Of a stretch of DNA of 64,000 nt, positions 41,638-52,200 are shown one piece after another. The stretch covers positions 102,929,471 to 102,993,470 of the forward strand of contig OY757913.1 in the NCBI GenBank assembly GCA_963585895.1. The letters run 5' to 3'. The stretch's first letter is position 1. Every line of letters starts with the position of its first letter. The notes below the pieces were generated by a model. The model was not told the origin of the DNA, ran no database searches, and saw nothing but the letters and a program-made list of their open reading frames with translations. Source of the stretch: Sepioteuthis lessoniana (taxonomy: Eukaryota; Mollusca; Cephalopoda; Myopsida; Loliginidae). Position numbers and translations under genes: made by a program.

Positions 41638-41802
41638 ACATAGAATGAGACACAAAGCCAGTTTTTCAGCGGAGTAGTGCTTGTTTTGTTCAGAGTTTTC
41701 CTTCTCCAAGACTTATCGCTGAGCCTCGTCCCGTATTTGAATTCGAGCTGCCGATTTCGAATCCTACGACAGTAACCGTTGCACCACCTGTACTCTACCG
41801 AA
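41638..41802 (-). mobile_element. SINE-A copy with internal deletion
   Basis: The 3' tail (CAGAGTTTTCCTTCTCCAAG) is joined directly to the head (GTATTTGAATTCGAGCTGCC ... GTAACCGTTGCACCACC), missing the middle body. It follows the previous SINE-A in the same orientation. Confidence 0.75.
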
Positions 41803-41924
41803 ACACTTGGAGACAAAACGTGATTCTAACTACACAAGAATACTGCAACCTAGTTTGAACAATTCTTTGAATGAACAAAGTAGTCGTACATCTCATCTCG
41901 AAAATCACACAAGAAAGGCGATTG

Positions 41925-42405
41925 CCCAGTTGGCTGCGGTTGCTGAAGACACCGACTGCATCTCTGAATAGGGGGGGAGACTCCACCAATTAATATCCTA
42001 GATATGACACTAAACAATCTGATAGTGAGGCTCCAATAATTCTTGAGATTTGGGGAATGTGGAGTGCCTCATTATTACCATCGCTCCCAGGTTTACTCTA
42101 GCCGGAGTTGGTGGTACCTGATGTAATCCTATCTATGGGTAAAATAGAACTGTTTGTCATTTAAGCTGTGTATTATGCTAAACTGAAATGTTTGAAATAT
42201 CACTGTTTTTACATTAAACTGTGTGTAAACAAAAAAACTGTACTTAGCTAAACGGAATTGTTTGAAATGGAACTGATTTTGACATAAAAACTGTGTATTT
42301 ATGCTAGATAGAATTGTTTGAAATAGAACTGTTTATATGTGTAAAATGAATTTAGTATTAAACAATCTACCATGGTTGATATGCCATAAAACCAAACTAA
42401 AGCAA
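41925..42405 (+). repeat. D repeat copy
   Basis: Complete order: CCCAGTTGGCTGCGGTTGCT head, AAACAATCTGATAGTGAGGC, CCTATCTATGGGTAAAATAG, AT-rich units and TTAAACAATCTACCATGGTT then GATATGCCATAAAACC tail. Confidence 0.85.
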
Positions 42406-42429
42406 ACACAACGAAAAGAAACGTGAACA

Positions 42430-42625
42430 AGACTAGGTAAGAAATGATAAACTCATAATCAAAATTCTTCTGCGGATTCTATGCATAGTCCGACCAGCAA
42501 AAGTATAAATCCATCAGCCATGTACGAATACTGGGCATTGTTGGGAGGATTTACTATGAGCGATGGTCGATAGGGATTGATGGCATAAGAGAGTCAAAGG
42601 AGTCTGTTCTGTCATAATGATATAC
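42430..42625 (+). mobile_element. Possible RTE-1 relic
   Basis: TATGCATAGTCCGACCAGCA and TACTGGGCATTGTTGGGAGG then ATTTACTATGAGCGATGG resemble the decayed RTE-1 sequence at 29140-29200. Weak evidence. Confidence 0.35.
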
Positions 42626-42641
42626 TGGTAATGATAATCAT

Positions 42642-42932
42642 ATTTACCAACCCCTCCGCTCGGGCAGGATATGACACAAGGTCGATTTTTAAGCGGCGTT
42701 TAACAGGTTTGAATTCAGAGTTTTCCTTCTCCTAGACTAGTTGCCTCACCAAGGCTGAAGAACCTAGTCTGCCCTACTATTTACCCATAGCTGGAGGGAG
42801 AATAATTGGATTCATACCTTTCCCAAGGGTATTAGTGCTATGTGAAATGCAGTCAGTCAGGTCCAGGATTGGAACTCGTGTCGCCGGGTCCATATTCTGC
42901 GACGATAATCATTACACCACGGGCACCTCCAA
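42642..42932 (-). mobile_element. SINE-A, best full-length copy
   Basis: The minus strand has a GGAGGTGCCCGTGGTGTAAT head with box A, ACACGAGTTCCAATCCTGGA (box B), the ACCCTTGGGAAAGGTATGAA and TAGGTTCTTCAGCCTTGGTG body, and the GTTAAACGCCGCTTAAAAAT and CCTGCCCGAGCGGAGGGGTT 3' end. Flanks AATGATAATCAT (42630-42641) and AATGATAATGAT (42933-42944) are a 12-bp duplication with one mismatch. Confidence 0.95.
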
Positions 42933-42944
42933 AATGATAATGAT

Positions 42945-43735
42945 TTCTCAATATCAACAGTTGGTTCTCGTAAAGAAAGAAACCAAAGGATAGGTCAACC
43001 TTTCCTTTGGTTATACTTTTGTTTAATGGGAAAGTTTTTACAAGCCGCTTGCTCATATAACTAGAAAGAAGACTCTGCAAAAATCCACAATCCCTGGAAC
43101 ATTCTTCTTCCTGGATTTGCCAGTAAAGTTTCGAGTTTTTCTGTAGAATCGGCAATGTTCACGCTGCACATCCAATAAGAAAATTGCAACGATCTTACTC
43201 AAAAACTTTCCCCTGAAAAAAAAAAAAAGAAAAGCGTGCGCCAGTATATGTGTTAAAGGTCTTTTACTTGGGACGTGGTGAGATACAACCCTCTTTGTCC
43301 ACTTGGACTCATGTATCAGATAGAAAAATTCTTCTTATCCGAAATACTGAGCATAGGAATTGAACTGATGACTCCAGGGATAAACATGAGCCGGCTAAGA
43401 TATCTAATCAAAGTGACGTATTTATTGAGGTCTTCGTAATTTCTAGTCTCCCTATTGTGTCTCTCGTAGCAGAGGACGATAACTTCTCTGCAGAGAAAAA
43501 TGACCTCGACCGCGTTAACTAATTGTGACATCTGATATCATTTAATCAATACTGTGCCTGACTAAGACGAAGGTGACACGCCTAATTAGCTGCTAAAAAA
43601 GTTGTATACAATGAAGGAATTAGATTTTAATATACATGGATGTATAGAAATTTGAAGTTGGAGAGACAGGCAGATAGATAGAAACATTTCTTTATATAGG
43701 CACAAACAAACAAACAAATTGTAATGGACAAGAAG
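42945..43735. other. Unassigned stretch
   Basis: No gene or repeat family is recognised. A-rich runs lie near 43215 and 43705. The 71- and 97-aa minus frames carry no known motif. Confidence 0.5.
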
Positions 43736-43737
43736 CA

Positions 43738-43780
43738 AGATAGATAGATAGATAGATAGATAGATATGAATAGAATATGA

Positions 43781-43812
<32 letters not shown>
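43738..43812. repeat. (GATA)n and (CATA)n microsatellites
   Basis: A (GATA)n tract at 43738-43767 is followed by (CATA)n at 43781-43812, next to the mar-1 insertion point. Confidence 0.9.
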
Positions 43813-43814
<2 letters not shown>

Positions 43815-44717
43815 AATGGATCATTAAATATGTTTCCAGACTTTTTTCGTATGGACACTTTTATTGATAGTACACACATGAAATTCTAGTCCCTTTGGAA
43901 GTAATCTCCTCCGGCTGCAATGCACTTATTGTACCGTTCCAACAACTTCTGGAAGGGCCCCATAGAAGTACTCTTGTGTGAGCGTGTCAATAACCTTCGT
44001 CACAGCCTCTTTAATCTCCTCAATTCTCTCATAACGACAGACTCTGAGCTTAAGGAATAAACTAAAGTCACAGGGAGCATGATCTGGACTATAAGGAGGG
44101 TGAGGAACTGTCTTGATGTTTATCTTGATCAAATAGTCTGTGACAAGGATGGAGTTATGAACTGGTGTATTGTTCCGGTGGAAATGCCACTGACCAAATT
44201 TGAATAGTGCTGGCCTCTTCCGACGGGATCTCTTCCTGAACTCCCTTAAAACCTCAACTTAGTAACCGTAACCCTAACCCTTTTGCCAATCAACTCTAGT
44301 GTATTGACACCCTTACTCCTCCCACACCTCTCATCATCCTTCACAGACTAGCTACCTTCCTTGAATCTCAAAAACTGATGCTCGATTCATGCAAGATGCT
44401 CCAAAAGCAGTCTGAACACATTCCACACGTTTCTATGGCAGCATTTTTTCCAAGTTTAAAACAGAATTTTATTGCATATTGTTCTTTTAAAGTGTCCTCA
44501 CGTCCAGATTGCATTTTTGAAATTCACAAGCTGTGACAATCAGGCTTTAGTACGGTGTATTCCAACCGCGGCTGTAGCTGTTCATTTCAACCTGAAACCA
44601 GAAAAATTGGCCAGTCATCTCATACGATGTCTAGCAATAACATACTGAATTTTGAAGAGTCAACGACAATTTTAAATGCCTATACAAAAAGTTTGGAAAC
44701 TTATTGAAGGCATCACG
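43815..44717 (-). mobile_element. mar-1 mariner, internally deleted, both ends present
   Basis: Left end AATGGATCATTAAATATG and right end GAAACTTATTGAAGGCATCACG are the two mar-1 inverted repeats, flanked by TA (43813-43814, 44718-44719). The minus frame 43926-44132 reads IKTVPHPPYSPDHAPCDFSL, RYERIEEIKEAVTKVIDTL and YFYGALPEVVG, the C-terminal catalytic region with Leu to His in SPDLAP. At 903 bp it lacks about 440 bp of the full element, including the first Asp. Confidence 0.9.
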
Positions 44718-44904
44718 TACATACATACAAATAGACTAGGATAGATGAAAAGTGATTGATATAGAGTGATAGATTTAGAGTCAGAAAAAGAGTGATAGAT
44801 ATAAATGGAATAGGATGGATCGATATATAGATAGATAGGAAAAGACACATACACACAGACAGACACATGCATATATGCATATATGTATATACAGCAAGAG
44901 AGAG

Positions 44905-44911
44905 AAAGAGT

Positions 44912-44977
<66 letters not shown>

Positions 44978-45273
44978 AAAAGCATACATACATACATTCA
45001 TAAATATAGATATATGTATAAAAACTGGCATATTATTTACGTCACGTTTAACCAAAATTCATGTACGTGATCATAGAGCACACACAAAAGATTAACAACA
45101 TAAAAGAATGATTGGGTGACTGAGCTGATTTTCAAAACGTCCACGTTGATAGTTAACATTGCTGGAAGATGACAGAAAAGCATCAATATCAGCTTGGGAC
45201 ATGTTTGAGTTATGGAGGCATGAAACTCAGGGTCCCTGAAGAGAAAAGAACTCTGAGGTAATAATACTTCAGT

Positions 45274-45364
<91 letters not shown>

Positions 45365-45560
45365 AAAACATACAAATGCTCGCGCACATAAATATACACA
45401 AATACAAAAACATACAGAAACGCATAAAAAATAGATACGCAAATACACACACATGCACACACACATACACACACATACACAAACATATACAAATACATAC
45501 ACATATATACATAAACACACACACATACACAAACACAAACACACGTAAATATCTACAAAT

Positions 45561-45596
<36 letters not shown>

Positions 45597-45735
45597 ATAT
45601 AGCCAAATGCACACGCATGCAGAAACACCCACAGAAATACATTCAGAAATACACTCACACATAGACAAACATTCACACATACACTCTCGCAAACACACAA
45701 ACACACTCACACATACACACACAAATATATATTTG
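44905..45735. repeat. (GT)n(GA)n, (CA)n(TA)n and CA-rich microsatellites
   Basis: Tracts lie at 44909-44975, 45277-45361 and an imperfect ACACATACAC-rich block at 45370-45730. The long Cys/Val/Tyr and Thr/His open frames on both strands come from these repeats. 45000-45270 is unassigned. Confidence 0.95.
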
Positions 45736-45809
45736 CCATATTTATCAATCAAGACTGTTTAATGTCATTGACAGAGCGTATTTTTATTTACCAATACCTT
45801 GTCTAGACA

Positions 45810-45937
45810 AGGGCACCTCGGGTAGTGTAATGGTTAGCAAGCTTAATTAGCAAACCTACAAGAGTGAGTTCGAGTCTCATTGGGTGCCCCATTCATTCGC
45901 CCTTGTGCCACATCGAAGCAAACGACTTCGTAAATTA
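45810..45937 (+). mobile_element. SINE-B copy with 18-bp target duplication
   Basis: AGGGCACCTCGGGTAGTGTA then ATGGTTAGCAAGCTTAATTA and GTGAGTTCGAGTCTCATTGG form the tRNA-like head; the tail is CTTCGTAAATTA. Flanks CAATACCTTGTCTAGACA (45792-45809) and CAATACCTTTTCTAGACA (45938-45955) differ at one base. Confidence 0.95.
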
Positions 45938-45957
45938 CAATACCTTTTCTAGACAGC

Positions 45958-46450
45958 CAGGGCAGCAGAATACACAGGCATCGTATCTACAGAGAGGTTA
46001 GACCCCTACCAACGAGAGTCCTGACATTACACGAAACGATCTGATGGAGAGGCTCCAGTATCAAAGTAACCGTTCATTGCCATTTGTCCATGGCCCACTC
46101 TGGTCCGGGTGGTAGCACTTGATAGGGTCCTATCTATGTTTCGAATAGAACTGTTTGGCATTTAAACTGTTTGCCAACGAATGACGCAAGTTAAACTGAA
46201 TCGTCGAAAATAGAACAGTTTGGCAATTTCACTCTTTTTAAAAAAATGACTCTTTAACTGAATTGTTAGTAATACATTACAATATTTGGAACCATTTAAC
46301 TGTGTGCAAACAAATGAGTAATGTTAAACAGAATTATTAGTGCTAAATAGTTATAATTATAACCGCTTCACCGTACACAGAAGTGATTTATCTTGAATAG
46401 TATTACTGGTGTTTGATAGCAATAATTGAAGCTATTGAATTGTCTTAAAA
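45958..46450 (+). repeat. D repeat copy
   Basis: A decayed head (CCAGGGCAGCAGAATACACA) precedes CGATCTGATGGAGAGGCTCC, GGGTGGTAGCACTTGATAGG and AT-rich units with GCAAACAAATGAGTAATGTT. The tail is missing. Confidence 0.75.
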
Positions 46451-46474
46451 CAATGGCAATAATAGTAATTTGTT

Positions 46475-46649
46475 GTTGGTGACCGTAGTCGAGGGCGACC
46501 AGAAAGCTCCAATTTCAATAGCTACTACACCGATATGTTGGAGAGGGTGTTACTCCTTTCCCTGGATTGCTCCACTTTACCCTTGAACCATACCTAATGT
46601 TACTGAGTGTTAAGCAAGGAGGTATCAAGTACCATTTTTAATGTCTTTC
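46475..46649 (-). mobile_element. SINE-C, 3' half (continues at 47486-47580)
   Basis: The plus strand GTTGGTGACCGTAGTCGAGG, CCTGGATTGCTCCACTTTAC and TGAGTGTTAAGCAAGGAGG is the reverse of the SINE-C body at 60560-60740. The head resumes after LTR-B at 47486 (CAACGGTATGAGGGGAACTG, then CACTCTATTGATCAGGCCAA), so LTR-B inserted into this SINE. Confidence 0.85.
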
Positions 46650-46664
46650 GTATTGTTATATAAT

Positions 46665-46945
46665 CATATTTACCCAATCCCTCCGCTCGGGCAGGATATG
46701 ACACAAGGTCAATTTTTAAGCGAAGTTAAACAGGTTTGAATTCAGAGTTTTCCTTCTCCTAGACTAGTTGCCTCACCAAGGCTGAAGAACCTAGTCTGCC
46801 CTGCTATTTACCCAGAGCTGGAGGGAGAATAATTGGATTCATACCTTTCCCAAGGGTATTAGTGCTATGTGAAATGCAATGTCTCGTCCAGGATTTAAAC
46901 TCGTGTCGTCGAGTCCATTTTCTACGACGATAACCATTACACCAC
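46665..46945 (-). mobile_element. SINE-A with perfect 15-bp target duplication
   Basis: A full SINE-A in minus orientation. GTATTGTTATATAAT occurs at 46650-46664 and again at 46946-46960. The duplicated bases are the first bases of LTR-B plus its flank, so this SINE landed at the LTR-B edge after LTR-B was in place. Confidence 0.95.
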
Positions 46946-46949
46946 GTAT

Positions 46950-47481
46950 TGTTATATAATAGCCGAGGGATTTCGGTTCATGCCTTTGAGTTTAGTTAGG
47001 CTGAGAACCTTTCGGCTCAGCACATGGGTTAGTTAGGTGTAACATTGAGGCAGGTGTTAACGCGGGTACGCGTGGGCGGATTGAGGTGTCACTCAGATGT
47101 CATAATAGTCCCAGACGAAACGCGGTGACAGTGTGCAGGTGACGTCACGCACCGGAAGCGCGCGGAGGTTTGTGGGAGATTTGAAGAAAGTAAGAGTTGG
47201 GTACAAGACGCCAAACGAGAAGGATCGACTTTTGGAACTCGCAGATTCGAGGCGAACTTGCGCCCTATGGGAGGCCGCTCGAGTTGGGGGCCAAATGAAT
47301 AAGACAGCATAGAAGATTGTGTCTCTCCTCCTTACGTCGAAACCTTTAACTCAAAGTTAATAAAAAGGTTTCGTTCCTGAACAAGAAGTCGTTACGTGTT
47401 TTCGAATTCCGAGATTCCTATGTTCTGTCGTTATGAACATTCGATGTCCATTTCACCCATTTCGCACATGGCCATATTCGT
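46950..47481 (+). mobile_element. LTR-B copy inside SINE-C
   Basis: It starts TGTTATATAATAGCCGAGG and contains CACCGGAAGCGCGCGGAGG, a GAATAAGACAGC block and the CGAAACCTTT...AAAGGTTTCG hairpin (47338-47347 with 47364-47373) holding AATAAA (47359-47364). A GTAT lies on each side (46946-46949 and 47482-47485), a possible 4-bp duplication. The 3' terminus does not end in CA, so that edge is less certain. The minus frame 47089-47310 is a chance frame. Confidence 0.8.
47338..47373 (+). promoter_or_regulatory. LTR-B poly(A) hairpin
   Basis: CGAAACCTTT pairs with AAAGGTTTCG across 16 nt. AATAAA (47359-47364) starts in the loop and its last A begins the 3' arm. The same arrangement occurs in both duplicated units of the LTR-B copy at 32015-32361. 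Confidence 0.7.
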
Positions 47482-47769
47482 GTATTTGACTACGCAACGG
47501 TATGAGGGGAACTGAGATAGAAACCAGCTCTCCTGGACCAGCTCTCCTGGTGAACACTCTATTGATCAGGCCAATGAGCCGGTGCAATAATAGAGAGGAA
47601 ACAATTTAGTTCTAATTCCTTTAAAAATAAAATTACAAACTATTCGCTAAAGATTCTTATGTATATCCATTTAAATGTGTGCGAACAATTGACAAATGTT
47701 TAATTTTAACTGATATGGAGCAATGCTTGAAACCATTTAACTGTGCCCAAATAAATGATTAATAATAAA

Positions 47770-48075
47770 TCATCATCATTATGTCGTGCCGCTTGCATGG
47801 ATATCCTTGACCCTCTCTCGCCACTTCTCCCTATCATTCATAGCCTCCGGCAGGTCTTCAGGGCTACATCCCATATCCTCACATAGCTGCTGTATGTATG
47901 TTCCAGCTGGTCGTCTTTCTTTTGCTCGGCCATATGTGGGGGTCCATAGGAGTACATCACTTATGAGCTCGTCTCTGCTTTCCCAGCAGTGTCCGGCGTG
48001 TCTGGTTTGTCTAACTTGGATAGCTTTCGTGATGGGAGGCAGGTGGCCGTATAGTTGGTGCTTTGTGGGGTGTTG
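47770..48075 (-). mobile_element. RTE-1 retrotransposon 3' end
   Basis: On the minus strand it starts in the HLPPITK region and runs through the RHAGHCW-like (shifted), SDELISD and MNDREKW blocks to a short (ATG)n tail (ATCATCATCATTATG on plus). It has several shifts. Compared with the 14089 copy it is similarly 5'-truncated. Confidence 0.85.
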
Positions 48076-48199
48076 CCGAATAAATAAATGTTAGACAGAA
48101 ATTGTTAAAATTATTTATCGTTTTAAGAAAATATGTGCTCAGGCTCGTTTAGAAATGTTATCACTAAAATGCGTTTAAAAATATTATTCAATTAATATA

Positions 48200-49689
48200 C
48201 GTGGTGCATTCAATAAGTTTCCAGACTTTTTTGTACAGGCATTTTAAATTGTCGTTGACTCTTGAAAATTCACTCTGTTATTGCTATCTTTTTGATGACT
48301 GACCAAATTGATTTCAGGTTGAAATGAACAGTTATAGCAGTAATTGGAATACACCCTACTAAAACTTGATTGTCACAGTTGGTGAATTTCAAAAATGCAA
48401 TCTGGACGTGATGACACTTTAGAAGAACGATATGCAATAAAATTCTGTTTTAAACTTGGAAAAAATGCTGCCACAGAAACGTATGGAATACTTCAGACTG
48501 TTTTTGGACCATCTTGCATGAATCGAGCATCAGTAAATTATTTGACCAAGATGGGCATCAAGACAGTTCCCCACCCTCTCAATAGTCAATACCTTACTCC
48601 TTGTGACTTTTGCTTATTCCCTAAACTTAGAGGCTGTCGTTATGAGACAAATGAGGAGATGAAAGAGGCTATGATGAAGGTCATTGATACGCTCACACAA
48701 GAAGATTTCCATGGGCCTTCCAGAAGATGTGTTATATAGTCATATATGCAGATTCACATCTACATACGTGCACATATATATGTAGAATAACTTACAACGA
48801 CACAACGACAAGGACGCAAGAGTAAATACGCAGGAAGGAAAACGCATGAAAACTTCTTTAGAAAAATATTCACCTCTCACTTTATTGCAAGGGAGAGGAT
48901 GCTGGAGACCGAACATAAACTTCATATTTTGACCCCACTGTTATGACCGTCACGTTGTGTCTTGTTCTCCTGATGTTGGGGTCTACTCCATCGGGGCTTT
49001 CCGAGGGCCCCCTCGGTCTGGTGTGGCCTTCCCTACCACATCTCGTCTCTAACCCTCTGGGAGTCTGCTGGCAACTGCATCGGGAGTTTCCCGAGTGCCC
49101 CCTCGGTCGGGTGTGGCCTTCCCTACCACATCTCGTCTCTACTGTCTGGAATTCTACTGACAACTCCATCGGGGGTTTACCGAGTGCCCCCTCGGTCGGG
49201 TGTGGCCTTCCCTACCACATCTGGTCTCTACTGTCTGGAATTCGACTGGCAACTGCTCTTGCACCCCAAACTCAACTGAGTTAAATAATAACTCAACGCC
49301 CACATGATCGCCTACTGGATCTTTGAAATCGAATGTTTAATCGTCATCAAGCGGAAATAACTGTCATGCAGTTCAGAGGTTACTCTCTTCCGGTGCATGA
49401 CTGTAATGGCAGAATGGGACCTTCACCTTTTCCCATATCATAAGCCTTAATCCGCCCACGCGATCTCTTTCGATTACTGGCCGTTGGGATGTGTCACTTC
49501 CTTCCGGTGTATTACCTTGGAATAGTATTTTTGGGCCGGGTCGAAGGTCAAAATATAACAGATGTTGGAACGGTAAAACAAGAGCATTGCAGCTGGAGGA
49601 GATCACTTCGAAGGGGACTAGAGTTTCATGTGCGTATCAATAAAAGTGCCCATACGAAAAAAGTCTGGAAACTTATTTAATGATCCTTG
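48200..49689 (+). mobile_element. mar-1 mariner, internally deleted and split by an LTR
   Basis: Both inverted repeats and TA flanks are present (48198-48199, 49690-49691). Coding remnants read MQSGRDDTLEERYAIKFCFK, FGPSCMNRASVN, then after a deletion LTKMGIKTVPHPLNSQYLTP, CDFCLFPKLRGCRYE and MKEAMMKVIDTLTQEDF. SPDLAP has become NSQYLTP. About 690 bp of the middle is missing. The remainder is split by solo LTR-A (48730-49560) and resumes as GATGTTGGAACGG. Confidence 0.9.
48730..49560 (-). mobile_element. Solo LTR-A inside mar-1, 4-bp target duplication
   Basis: Plus-strand ends are TGTTATATAGTC and AAAATATAACA, forming 8-bp inverted termini (TGTTATAT/ATATAACA). GATG flanks both sides (48726-48729, 49561-49564), and removing one copy restores the mar-1 reading. 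Inside, three tandem units of about 89-90 bp carry GTGTGGCCTTCCCTACCACA starting at 49021, 49111 and 49200. The poly(A) signal on minus is at 48881-48886. The 831-bp length exceeds the 719-bp copy at 14644. Confidence 0.95.
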
Positions 49690-49774
49690 TATATATGTAT
49701 AAAGAGGATTTAGCATCAAATAACCTACAAAGGTTGATATACCATAAAACCCAATCAAACCAAAACCAATTCGT

Positions 49775-50045
49775 GCGTGAGCAGAATGTGACACAAGGTC
49801 AATTTTTAAGCAGACTTCAGCAGGTCTGAATTCAGATTTTTTATCTCCCAGACCGGTTGCCATACTAAGGATAAGTAGCATAGTATGCGATACTATTCAT
49901 CCATAGATTGTGGGAGGATTATTGGATTAATACCTTTCGCAAGGGAATTAGCGCTATGTGAAATGAAAACGGCATAGTCCAGGATTTGAACACGGTTCAC
50001 CCGGTCTAATTCCTACAACGGTGACAGTTACATCACAAACACCTC
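49775..50045 (-). mobile_element. SINE-A copy
   Basis: CGTGCGTGAGCAGAATGTGA then CACAAGGTCAATTTTTAAGC, ACCTTTCGCAAGGGAATTAG and AGGATTTGAACACGGTTC mark a full copy in minus orientation, directly after the D tail. Confidence 0.85.
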
Positions 50046-50152
50046 CAGTGATAGAACGTATATATTTAAAGTAGTATAGCGTATAAAGATTAACTGTGCT
50101 TGGATACTGTTTCTAGCGTATACTAAAGTATATATATATATATATATATATG

Positions 50153-51709
50153 TATCCTCCGGATAAAAATATAAGCCCATCCTCAAAAATGAAGAAAAAG
50201 ATATTGTTCACGATTTTTAGATTATGAAAATTAGATTTATGAAAGAAAAGGCATAAAGACAATTAAATTTAAAATATGAAGAAATCTAAATTCATTTTTA
50301 TATGTATATTAGTATTTATGCTTAATTGTAAAATTTTACTTTGACATAAATATAAGACCATTGAGCAGAATTATAGAATATAAAAACACATTTTCTATTC
50401 AATATTTTGTAGATCCGCCGTTATCTTTGATAAGCTCAAAAGTTCGGCTAGACATCCTATCAACTAGTTTCTGAAGTTGAACCAAAAGTATTTTCCTGTC
50501 CGTCTAAGATTGCATTTTTGAGTTTAGAAATTGCAAAATACTGTCGACCTCCTTCATAAACTTTTACCACAATCAACCCCCGGGAATTTTCTATAGGATT
50601 GAAGTTTGGAGAGCATGCTGAGTGGTCATGAAGTCTTATTTTTTGTTCAAGCAAGTACTTCTTTGTTATTGATGCGTTGTGGATAGCAGCATTATCTTGC
50701 TGAAAAATGAATTCTTCTCGACATAGGCGGCGCCTGTCTTGTGCAAGAGATAAATCATTTTGCATCTTCTAATAATCTGCTGCTTTTTGTTGACCACAGA
50801 GAATTTGCAGTTTAAGTTTTCCTGAATATGATATAGCCCCCCACCACCAGATAATAAGAAATCCTCTTCCACAATGCCTTGTTGAGTAATTTTCTTCTGG
50901 AAAATTTTTTGCCAGCCAGTACATCTGAAAGCCATTTGGACCGTCTAAATTGAATTTCTTTTCGTCCGAGAAAACAATTTTTCGTCATTCTTTAGCATTC
51001 GTAGTTTGATATTGACGAGCATATTCCAGTCATTTCTCTTTGTGCTTCATAGTTAAACCTTGGACAATGAATTATTTTCATATGCTTGATTTTTTCGTTG
51101 TTTAAATGCCTTCTCATTGTTCTAGTACTGCAAGGAGCATCCACTAGAGATTTCATTAATTTTGATGTTGACAAAGTTTTCTTTTTACTTCACGAACAAT
51201 ACTTCTCTTGAATTGTGGTGATAATCTTCCTGGCCTGCCAGTCGGTTTTCTTGTTTCATACTTATTTGGACTTTTCAAGTAACTGCTGTAAACAGTTTTA
51301 TCCTAAGGCCTTCGAAATTTCTCTCTTAGATTTTCCGATTCTTTTCAGCGCTGTAATCTCGCCTTTCAGATAATTTAGTTCCCTTAGGCATTTATGTTTT
51401 TATTATTTTAAGTATTACAATTACAATAGATTTTATAGTAAGTAGACTATATATAATAATTTTTTCAATTAAATTAAGCCCATTTTTTTAGTTTTTATTG
51501 GTAGTCTTATATTTATATTAAAAATAAGTTTTAGAATTTAGCATAAATGCTAATATAAATATAAGATGAATTAAAATTTCTTCTTATTTCAAATTTAAAT
51601 GTTTCTTAACCTTATCTTTCATAAATCTGATTTTCATAATTTAAAAATTGTAAACAATATATTTTTCTTTATTTTTGAGGGTGGTCTTATGTTTTTGTCC
51701 TGGGGAGTA
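50153..51709 (-). mobile_element. Tc1-like transposon within a (TA)n tract
   Basis: The ends TATCCTCCGGATAAAAATAT (left) and the complement of GTTTTTGTCCTGGGGAGTA (right) form about 22-25 bp imperfect inverted repeats. (TA)n lies on both outer sides (50128-50150; 51709 onwards). The interior carries a broken transposase on the minus strand. The total of about 1.56 kb fits a full-length Tc1-type element. Confidence 0.85.
50430..51390 (-). pseudogene. Tc1-like DD34E transposase (broken)
   Basis: Minus-strand frames read MPKGTKLSERRD near 51390 (N-terminus), then STRTMRRHLNNEKIKHMK (DNA-binding end), MAFRCTGWQKIFQKKITQQG and GGGGLYHIQENLN, then FIFQQDNAAIHNASITKK and SACSPNFNPIENSRGLIVVK. From the Asp of QQD to the Glu of PIEN there are 34 residues, the Tc1 spacing. 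PD of SPDLNPIEN is changed to PN. Stops and at least three frameshifts make it inactive. The first catalytic Asp could not be placed with confidence. Confidence 0.8.
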
Positions 51710-51720
51710 TATATATATAT

Positions 51721-51802
<82 letters not shown>
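51709..51802. repeat. (TA)n(TG)n microsatellite
   Basis: It continues the (TA)n tract cut by the Tc1-like element and passes into (TG)n. Overlapping frames (Ile/Tyr, Val/Cys, Thr/His repeats) are artefacts of it. Confidence 0.95.
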
Positions 51803-51804
<2 letters not shown>

Positions 51805-51929
51805 TAGAAGAATGAGAGCATACGTAAAATTGTCTAAAATTTCTTGCAAAAAGAGAAATCCTTCCATAAAACAAAATAGTGCCAATAATAAATGTCTGAA
51901 AAACAAATTTCATTCCTACGTAGAGTAGT

Positions 51930-52090
51930 GCACTGCCCGAAAGCCAAGAAAAAAAAATCATAAGTGACGTTCTCCTGTGGACTACTACCCATGGAAACAC
52001 CAATATTAGTTGAATACCTCTGTAGAGGACCAATCAAAAGCGTAGGTCCGATAGGAATTAATGGTAAGAGAGAAGGGTTTTTATGCATTC
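51930..52090 (+). mobile_element. RTE-1 relic
   Basis: AAATCATAAGTGACGTTCTC then CTGTGGACTACTACCCATGG parallels the ELISDVLLWTPTH coding segment, and TTAGTTGAATACCTCTG parallels the EYIQQL segment. It is short and decayed. Confidence 0.6.
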
Positions 52091-52099
52091 AGCATGACT

Positions 52100-52141
52100 A
52101 TATATATTTATATATGTATTCATTTATATATATATGTATTC

Positions 52142-52199
<58 letters not shown>

Positions 52200-52200
52200 T
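52100..52200. repeat. (TA)n/(TG)n microsatellite
   Basis: Interrupted TATATA runs with an internal ATGTATTCATTTATATAT duplication pass into (TG)n. 52205-52595 is unassigned AT-rich DNA, and another (TA)n lies at 52598-52650. Confidence 0.9.

Larger units (their letters stand above)
47590..49752 (+). repeat. D repeat split by three later insertions
   Basis: AT-rich D sequence (AAATGTGTGCGAACAATTGA, 47670-47765) resumes at 48076-48199 (GCTCGTTTAGAAATGTTATC) and ends with the tail at 49700-49752 (TTAGCATCAAATAACCTACA). The uninterrupted order can be seen at 25780-26015. Inserted material: RTE-1 at 47770-48075 and mar-1 at 48200-49689. Confidence 0.8.

Noticed and set aside
45269-45752. Overlapping 128-161 aa Cys/Val/Tyr/His-rich frames
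   Set aside because: They follow CA/TA dinucleotide tracts in several phases at once, with no domain or codon structure.
48943-49284. A 113-aa plus frame with repeated GLVWPSLPHLVS-like peptides
   Set aside because: The repeats match the 89-90 bp tandem units of solo LTR-A read antisense, and the other LTR-A copies do not keep the frame.
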